Assembly (NCBI GenBank): GCA_014621425.1
Contig: JAANBB010000183.1
Location: 1-64,000, forward strand
From: Cylindrodendrum hubeiense
Lineage: Eukaryota > Ascomycota > Sordariomycetes > Hypocreales > Nectriaceae
DNA: 64,000 nucleotides
Direction of reading: 5' to 3'
Shown here piece after piece: positions 57,231 through 64,000 of this stretch. A program made the translations under genes and the position numbers. Below the pieces are notes generated by a model. The model did not search any database, was not told the origin of the DNA, and saw nothing but the letters and a program-made list of their open reading frames with translations. Position 1 is the stretch's first letter. Every line of letters begins with the position of its first letter.

Positions 57231-60148
57231 ATGAGTAACCGCCATCTGCCGGCTGGGCAGAATATACAGGGAGGAGTTGGTGGTATGCCCAGCGTCGACA
57301 TGGCTGGTGGTATGGGAGCGCCTCGCAGGAGGCAACCCCCTCCCTATGTCCCACAGTATCACCACCAACCCCAGCACCAGCTTCCGCATCAGCACCAGCA
57401 CGTGAATCCCTTGTATGCCAACTACATGCCATATGCGCCTCAGCAGTACTACGGTATGCCGCCCCAGTACCAGAACGGCGGCATGCCTCAGCCTGGATAT
57501 ATGCCATATCAGAACTACGCCCGATCGCCGCCCTCCATGCCGCAATACGTCCCCATGGTCGGCGTCACTGTGCCGCCTAGCTATCCTCGTCCCGCTCAAC
57601 AATCGCCCGCTCTCTCCACACCCTACCAGCCTCCGCCAGTGCCGGCTCCGATCCCGCCTCATACCCCATCCTCGACCCACTCGTCCCAAATGCTTCCTCC
57701 CCCGACTCCCCCGACTCCCCCAAACAAGAGAACCAATTCCCCCAGTTGTTGCTGCGCCAGAGCCGTCTCCTGTGGAAGCGCCTAAGGAGCCTTTCCGAGC
57801 ACCTGTAAGTCCCGGTCTGAGTCAGAATATACAATGCATTCACTAACCATTTGTAGCTGCCATGGCTCTCAAGGCCCGACTCGGATTTCCCAGTTAGAAC
57901 AACAAAGTCGAGGCGGCGGAGAAAGCCACTAAACGCAAACAGTCAGGCCGTCTCCCTGCCGGTTGAGCAACACGAAGCTGCCGCGGAACAAATTGAACAG
58001 AGCGCTGCGCCTGAGTCGTCGAAGGATTCCCCTGCCTCCACCCAACCCTCCATCGCCTCCGATGCGCGATCCGAGAATCAACGTCAATCGGTTGAAGCTG
58101 TTCCTTCTACCCCCACCACGCCGAGCTCCCTCCAACAACGTTCTCGAACCAACACCGCCACCAGTGCTACTCCCACAGCCGGTGGCAAGCCCGCTACTCG
58201 CCATGGCGCCCACCCTGTTCCTGCGGTTCCTGCCCTTCCCAAGGGCAGCGCCAAGGATGCCAAACCTACCCGCGCTGAAAAGCCGGTTATTGGGGAGGCA
58301 GCTTCTGAGACAGTAGTACAGGACACAGCGTCCACCGATATTGCCAGCGCTCCTGTTGAGCAAGATTCCAGTGCCGCCGATACTACCACCAGCGCTCCCG
58401 CCAAAGCTCCTCCGTCGAGCTGGGCGAACCTTTTTGCGAAGTCTGCTGCTGCAGCTGCTGCAGGGAGAGCCGCTGGGCCCAATGGCTCATCTGGGGCCGA
58501 GGGTACCAATGGGAATGATGCTGACGGCGTTGTTGGTGGCCCCAACGGCTCTGCTGCGAGCTTCTCGAAGGCCAACGCAAGCTCAGTGGCGGAAGCCATT
58601 CACGCGTACCACGTTGGTGGAAATGACAAGATTTCGTTCCTTGAGCCCCGCGGCTTGATCAACACTGGGAACATGTGCTACATGAACTCGGTAGGTTGTT
58701 TAACATCTAAATATGCATGTGCAGACTGTTAATTGGCTCTAGGTCCTCCAAGTTTTGATGTTCTGCGTTCCATTTTATGATTTCTTGAATCAGGTGAGCC
58801 AGCGAGCTGTTCACAGCTTCAAAAGTGAGACGCCTCTGATCGACGCCATGTAAGTCCCCGTGCAACCACCTCATCCCAGCGCTTATCTAACCAACCACAG
58901 GATCATGTTTATGCATGAGTACAAGCTCATCAAGTCGGCTCCTTCTGTCGATGCATTGAGGCGTGCTCTGAAGAACGAAGAGCTTGAGCGCTATGGCGAG
59001 CCATTTACCCCTGAGTTCGTTTATGAGGCTATTAGGCAGCTTTCCCGGTTTGCGAGCATGAGGGTATGTCGTAATCCTCCTAGCCATCTCTGCCGATCCT
59101 TATTAATTTGATATAGCGCGGTCATCAACAAGATGCTGAAGAATTCCTTGGGTTCCTACTTCAGTCTCTCGATGATGAGTGCACCTCAGTCATGGGCAGT
59201 TCGCTGTTTTCAGGTATCTCAGATGATGCCACAGCCGCCTCGGGCCATGATGCTACCGATCCCACTGGAGACTGGCTTGAGGTGGGTCGAAAGCAACGTG
59301 CGGCTGTGACCCGGTCGGCTGGTTCGAACTCGACGACCCCCATCACCAAGATCTTTGGTGGTCTACTAAGGTCTGAGTTCCGAGTGCCAGGGTTAAAGGA
59401 TTCTATTACCACGGAGCCCTATCAGCCGCTCCAGTTGGATATTGGCTCGCCTGATGTGCGCAACGTGGTGGACGCCTTACGGGGACTCACTCGCCCCGAA
59501 CGCATGCAAGGAGACTTCAACTCGCCCCGTGGCAAGGATGTGACAGCCACCAAGCAGGTCTTCATTGAATCGCTTCCCCCTGTGCTTATCCTGCACCTCA
59601 AGCGATTCCAGTTTAACGCAGAGGGCAACGACACTGTCAAGATCTGGAAGAAGATTGGGTACCCCTTGGATCTTGAGATCCCTCGCGAAGCCTTGTCTCG
59701 GCAAACACGCCAAACTCTAGGTGAGGGGGGTATGCCTAAGTATAAGCTGATCAGTGTGGTGTACCACCATGGAAAGAACGCCAGCGGCGGTCACTACACC
59801 GTAGATGTGCGGCGCCAGGAGGGTCAGGAGTGGATCCGCCTCGATGACACCGTCATTCGGAGAGTGCGAAGTGATGATGTTGCCGAAGGCGGTGAGGAGG
59901 AGGAAATCAAGGAAACTCGCAACGAGGGTCCTACCCCTGGGGCCTCGGGCAACCGGTTTGGCGCCATGTTGGACGAAGACACAGGAGATGAGGACGGGTG
60001 GAAGCAGGTCACAACTGCCCCTGGCGGAAACAAGCGATGGAGCAGCGTCGTCAATGGCGCTGGCAACGGCAGTGGAAAGGGGAAACACGTCAAGGACAGT
60101 ATCAAGGACAACAAGGTGGCATATCTGCTGTTCTATCAGCGTGTATAA
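57231..60148 (+). CDS. UBP3: Ubiquitin-specific protease Ubp3, one frameshift in exon 1
   Basis: Exons 57231-57804, 57857-58690, 58743-58849, 58901-59063 and 59117-60148. With one surplus base removed from the C-rich run near 57700-57722 the phases close to 902 residues. The first ~190 residues are Pro/Gln/Tyr-rich (disordered), then EPFRAPLPWLSRPDSDFP, the conserved Ubp3 leader. The USP catalytic domain has the Cys box GLINTGNMCYMNSVLQVLM (Cys codon 58676-58678), RGHQQDAEEFLGFLLQSLDD and the His box SVVYHHGKNASGGHYTVDVR (His codon 59792-59794). Known role: with Bre5 removes ubiquitin from COPII/COPI and ribosomal substrates (USP10 homologue). As given, exon 1 shifts frame and would stop at 57785, so I read this as a probable sequence error. 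Confidence 0.92.
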
Positions 60149-60822
60149 GCCAGTCATGTTATCCTGAACCTCTGCTAGTACAGGTGTCAACCGCCCTAGC
60201 ACCTGTTTGTTGAGTCATGAAGAGGAGGGCATGAGAAAAAGCGAGCATTAACGGCCATATTGGATGAGGGTACATTGCACCATTGTTTGGGATGGAGTCG
60301 CATGCTGGGAGACGGTGGGAAAAGGACAGATGGTTGTCGACAGATCTTGATCCAGAAATCTGACTCGGCGTATGGTGTCCGGCGGTTCCTTAGGGATTGT
60401 GGGAGGTGTGGAAGCATGGTGGAAGAAGGTTAGGACCTGGGCCAAACCTATCAAGTCTGGCCATGGTGATGGTGCAAGATCCGCAGACCCCGGACCAAGT
60501 CGTTCAGGAACTCTTCTCATCTCGATCAGAGTTCTTGAATTGCAATACAGGGTCTGCTTGGAGATGCATTCTATTTTAGAAACTGATCCAGATGGCACAT
60601 TGTAAACTACGAAAAAGTCCAGGAAATAATAATAAGACATCACAAAAACACCGGACGAGGACAATTGTGCAAAGTGAGTCAGTAGACGACGTCTATACAT
60701 AGGGTACACGCGACTGTCTAGTCCATTTGGGTCGCCGTTCGCTCTTGGAGGCGCCGTTCACGCTCAAACCACCCATCCTACTCTATACATTCATCAATTC
60801 CCCGGTTAGCCAACCAGACCGT
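60149..60822. other. Intergenic between convergent genes
   Basis: 3' flanks of UBP3 and QCR7; nothing coding seen. Confidence 0.45.
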
Positions 60823-61402
60823 TTAGTTCTTGCGGATGACGGCAATGGAGTCGAGCTCCTCCTTCTCGGCCATTTCGGCCTTGACACCGTCGATGACGGG
60901 GGTGAGGTAGCGGACATCCTGTGGTAAGGGGTTAGCCAGTGTTCTCTTCGGCTGTCGTGGCAATTGCCGAGGGGCGATCGTACAGTCTCGGTGGTGATCC
61001 ACTGCTCCTTGGGGAGAAGCTTGTGCTGGTAACTGCACTGGACAGCGCGGCGGATACGGTAAATTCGCTCGTATGACTCCGTGGCGGAGATTCGCTTGAG
61101 GGCCTTCTGGGCGGCGTCGTTCTCCTCCTCGAGGAGATCATCGTATCTGCATCAATTGACGGACCCGGTCAGCGAAAAAAGTCCATATCGAGGCCACAGG
61201 GGGCCGTAGGCGTCCAAGATCGCCCAATTGGGTGTTTTATGTTGTTGGATTCGCATCGTTCGGTCGAGGGGGGGGAATTGTTCGCGTACCTCAGACCCAG
61301 CTGGCGATAGCCGGCGGCGCCGACGTACCAGGTGGCAGCGGGCTTCAAGAGCCGGGCCAGCCACGGCCTTCGCAGAATGAAGGGAGCGAGCGAGTACTTC
61401 AT
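60823..61402 (-). CDS. QCR7: Cytochrome b-c1 complex subunit 7
   Basis: Exons 61402-61290, 61146-60984 and 60918-60823 give 123 residues, the usual size (14-kDa subunit). Signatures are GYRQLGLRYDDLLEEENDAA, then RAVQCSYQHKLLPKEQW and DVRYLTPVIDGVKAEMAEKE. Known role: matrix-side subunit of respiratory complex III, close to cytochrome b, needed for assembly. No cleavable presequence, as in yeast. Introns have GTACGC and GTACGA donors. Confidence 0.97.
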
Positions 61403-63319
61403 GGTCGAGGAATTGACGAGGAGTTGGGGCTGGTTGAGGGCGTCGTCGGTTCCGTCGTTCGTCGTCGGGTTCGGGAATGCGCGAAATGGATGGGCTGAGG
61501 GAGCAAAACTTCTGGGAGAGCTCGGGACGTCACGTGCAATTTGCTTTGATGACCATTCCTTCCTCGCTCGCTCGCTCGTTGGTTGCGGTGGGGCGGCTTG
61601 TCAGTTTCCGGGGTCGTGACCATTCACGTGACCCGTCCGTTTTGGCGTTTTCCTGGAAGGACGGACGGACGGTCTTGCGGATGGCATGGGTAAAAGGATG
61701 CGGTCACGGGGAAGGGTGCAGCAGGGAAATGTGGGGGTTGCATCTATGTCTCTTCCGTTCAAAGCCGGCGTTCGGAAGAGTACGGCCAGTGATGTTGCTG
61801 TGAGGAGCACCTCCTTGGCCAGAAACGGATGACGATTGACGACCGAGTGACTGGAAGGCCCAGCCCTTGAGTCACAAGGCATCTCTTTACTCTTTACTTT
61901 GATGTAAGAATGGCCGAGAGAGAGATCTGCGTCGCCCATTAACCTCGGGCTGAAGCCTGTGAAGCAGACTAACACGAGGCAATACGCCCACCCGTCATCA
62001 TTTCTACAGCAAAACCATCCCACGCCTACCCGGATAAGCCAGGTTGGTATCACACCTCGCGGACCTGTGCGTGGACTTGCGTGGGATGGCAGAGATACAC
62101 ATGCCGCCGACGCACGCGAGACCTGCAGGAGAAGTCGGCTCGATGCACCGCACCGCACTGCACACCCTGGTGCATCCGCGAGACAGTCCGGCTCATTGTT
62201 GGCCTGTGCCTGGTACGGATACTTCGTCCAGCCTCTGTAGATTCTGTACGGTGCCAAAACACCCACCGAGATGCCGCCTTTTCTAGTGCCGATTAGCACT
62301 GGCCTGCGTCATTTGTCTTTGCGGCCGGGGCCGGCTTGTAGCGGGCGAAGTGCAGAAAAAAACCCTCCCGACCACTGCGTCGCAGATAGCAGCTCCTACA
62401 GCGGGCTCCACTGCGCTCGCGAAAGCGCTGAGTGCTAGAACCCACACGCTGCCAGGTTTGGCCGCAAGGGCGTTCTTAGGCGTTGGACGCTACACAATAC
62501 GGTCTAGACGCTACACCCACTACACCCACTACACCCACTGGTGCAACTGGGTCATCAGCACCTACGGCCGACGCAAACCCGCTGGCTGCAGCGCTCTAAT
62601 GCCCACCAACCTGCGATCCGCTGGCCTGCCTTACAGCACGTATTAGTAGGCATTCCCACCACCACCCGCCCGACCCGTCATCGACCCGCTGCCCGCCGCC
62701 ATTCTTCCTCCGCCCTGGGAAACCTGGCTCTCGTCTTCTCTCTCTCTCCACCATCCCATTCTCACGCTTCCTCCTCCACGGGCCGCCTCGCTTTCCCCCC
62801 GTTTCCTCCCGCCCATCGCGCTCACCGTCTCCGGCCGCTCCGGCGTCCAGGCGAATCCCCTCAAGTCTCTGCCCAAGGTCAATGGCCGGCGCCAATCGCT
62901 AGGCGGGAACGGTCACGGCGCGTGGGAGCGTCCCCCCGCAGTACCAGTACCGGGCAGCGAGGGCCTCCTATACCGGCACGAGACCTCGACGGACGACTTT
63001 CTCGGGGGCCGAATCGGCATCGGAATCACAGAGGGGGGAAACTTGGCTTCCAAGGAAAATACGGCCCCAAGAGTGAGGGAGGGCTCTATCGTCACTCGTC
63101 GAAGGCGTCCATCTCGTCGCACCTGACAGGCCTGCTCCCTGGTCGGAGCCAGGAAAACGGCATCGAAACCGACGTCTTGTTGAATAATCCTTGTCGAAAC
63201 GACCCTGCGTCCGACGCCCGCCAATCCATTCCCATCGAGACGGCACAAAAGTACAGACAAAAATCGAAGTCGACCAGACGGAAGCGATCAAGGCGACGGG
63301 CGAACGAGAGACGGCGGGA
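61403..63319. other. Divergent intergenic region, 1.9 kb
   Basis: Promoter space of QCR7 (-) and of the carrier gene (+). A three-copy CTACACCCA repeat lies near 62513-62540. Longer open frames here have no family resemblance. Confidence 0.5.
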
Positions 63320-64000
63320 ATGTCGTCTCATGACCAACAATCCCCCGAAGCTGCCCGGCCGACGTCTCCAGAGTATGCTACATCGCCCTACCGCATCGCA
63401 ACTGCCGACGCCCAAATGCACGACTCCGTAGCGGTAACCCCGCTGCACCGATGGACTCTCCACGCCTCCGACTCGCAGTTCAACGCCCTCGCTGGTGCCA
63501 TCGGCGGCTTCACCTCGGGCATCGTCACCTGCCCTCTCGACGTCATCAAGACCAAACTACAAGCGCAAGGTGGTTATGTCCCAATCGACAAAGGGCGCCA
63601 TGTCGGTCACCCCAGGATGTACAACGGCCTCGTCGGCACCGCCAGCGTCATCTGGCGCGAGGAGGGCATCCGCGGACTCTATCGCGGGTTGGGGCCCATA
63701 GTCATGGGATACCTACCGACGTGGGCAGTGTGGTTCACAGTCTACAACAAGAGCAAGGTCTGGCTAGGGGACTACTATGGTAAGTTTCGCAGCGAGACAG
63801 GTGGGAGATGGGCCGTTTGCTAATCGTAGTGATGCGCAGACAACAGCCATGTCATAAACTTTTGGTCCTCAATAATCGCCGGCGCCAGCAGCACCATTGT
63901 CACAAACCCGATATGGGTCATCAAGACCCGGCTCATGTCACAGAGCAACATCCAACCTGAGTCGCTATTCCCCAAGCCCGGTACCACTCCCACAGCGCGA
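63320..64000 (+). CDS. Mitochondrial NAD+ carrier, 5' part
   Basis: Exon 1 is 63320-63779; exon 2 begins at 63840 after a 60-nt GTAAGT...GCAG intron and runs off the window edge. This is a mitochondrial carrier (SLC25): the first repeat has the signature CPLDVIKTKLQAQ and then GIRGLYRGLGPIVMGYLPTW. The second repeat starts AGASSTIVTNPIWVIKTRLM. The sequence order and 'GLYRGLGP..GYLPTWAVWFTVY' fit the pyrimidine-nucleotide/NAD+ subgroup (yeast Yia6/Yea6, Rim2 relatives), which import NAD+ in exchange for nucleotides. The N-terminal ~45 residues are a hydrophilic leader. The third repeat is beyond the window. Confidence 0.88.

Noticed and set aside
62541..63431. 296-codon plus frame upstream of the NAD+ carrier
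   Set aside because: Overlaps the carrier start in another frame, Arg/Pro/Ser-rich composition typical of translated GC-rich non-coding DNA.
1..64000. CRISPR arrays, rRNA genes, complete transposons, TPP riboswitches
   Set aside because: Looked for characteristic repeats, 5S-like boxes, transposase or reverse-transcriptase motifs and thiamine genes; none seen.

Overview
This window is nuclear DNA from a filamentous ascomycete, most likely a Sordariomycete. The genes are compact and GC-rich. Introns are short (about 50 to 110 bp) with GTANGT/GTGAGT donors and CTAAC branch sites. Typical fungal families are present: cerato-platanin, CFEM, HET, Atg2 and a fungal Sae2/CtIP. I cannot name the species from sequence alone. 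Nothing looks like an operon, a bacterial mobile element, a CRISPR array or an rRNA gene.

Layout. 0-5 kb: a 10-TM drug/metabolite-type transporter (+), tRNA-Thr(AGU) (-) and an F-box protein (-). 5-13 kb: an unrecognised gene split by one in-frame TAG (+), a secreted cerato-platanin (-), a long gene-poor stretch, homoserine kinase THR1 (+, reading frame broken twice by single-base indels), a decayed 4-hydroxy-2-oxoglutarate aldolase/DHDPS-like pseudogene (+) and an intron-containing tRNA-Ala(AGC) (+). 13-21 kb: a THEM6-like thioesterase-fold protein (+), a CFEM cell-surface protein (-), a 2 kb gap, and a degenerate cluster holding a TULIP/P47-like gene with two internal TAG codons (-) and a plus-strand gene relic. 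21-30 kb: the mRNA-export WD40 protein Rae1/Gle2 (+), a small putative mitochondrial protein (-), a 4.5 kb gene-poor stretch and a GT8 glycosyltransferase (+). 30-41 kb: the autophagy lipid-transfer protein Atg2 (-) and an FMS1-like polyamine/amine oxidase (-). 42-50 kb: a HET-domain allorecognition protein (+), a cytochrome b5-acyl-CoA dehydrogenase fusion (+) and the seven-zinc-knuckle protein Gis2/CNBP (-, seven exons). 50-64 kb: a 4.8 kb gene-free region with an AT-rich part, the DNA-end-resection factor Sae2/CtIP (+), deubiquitinase Ubp3 (+, one indel), Qcr7 of respiratory complex III (-) and the 5' part of a mitochondrial NAD+ carrier (+, cut by the window edge).

Most genes are independent housekeeping or accessory units and do not form one pathway. 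The most interesting pattern is the recurrence of in-frame TAG codons inside otherwise well-formed, spliceable genes (5845-5847, 18209-18211, 19628-19630), where TGG (Trp) would read through. This fits either RIP-type C-to-T decay (CpA to TpA on the other strand) or the sexual-stage A-to-I mRNA editing of UAG to UGG known from Fusarium, Neurospora and Sordaria. By contrast, the THR1 and UBP3 frameshifts lie in or beside G/C homopolymers in genes expected to be needed, and look like sequence errors.
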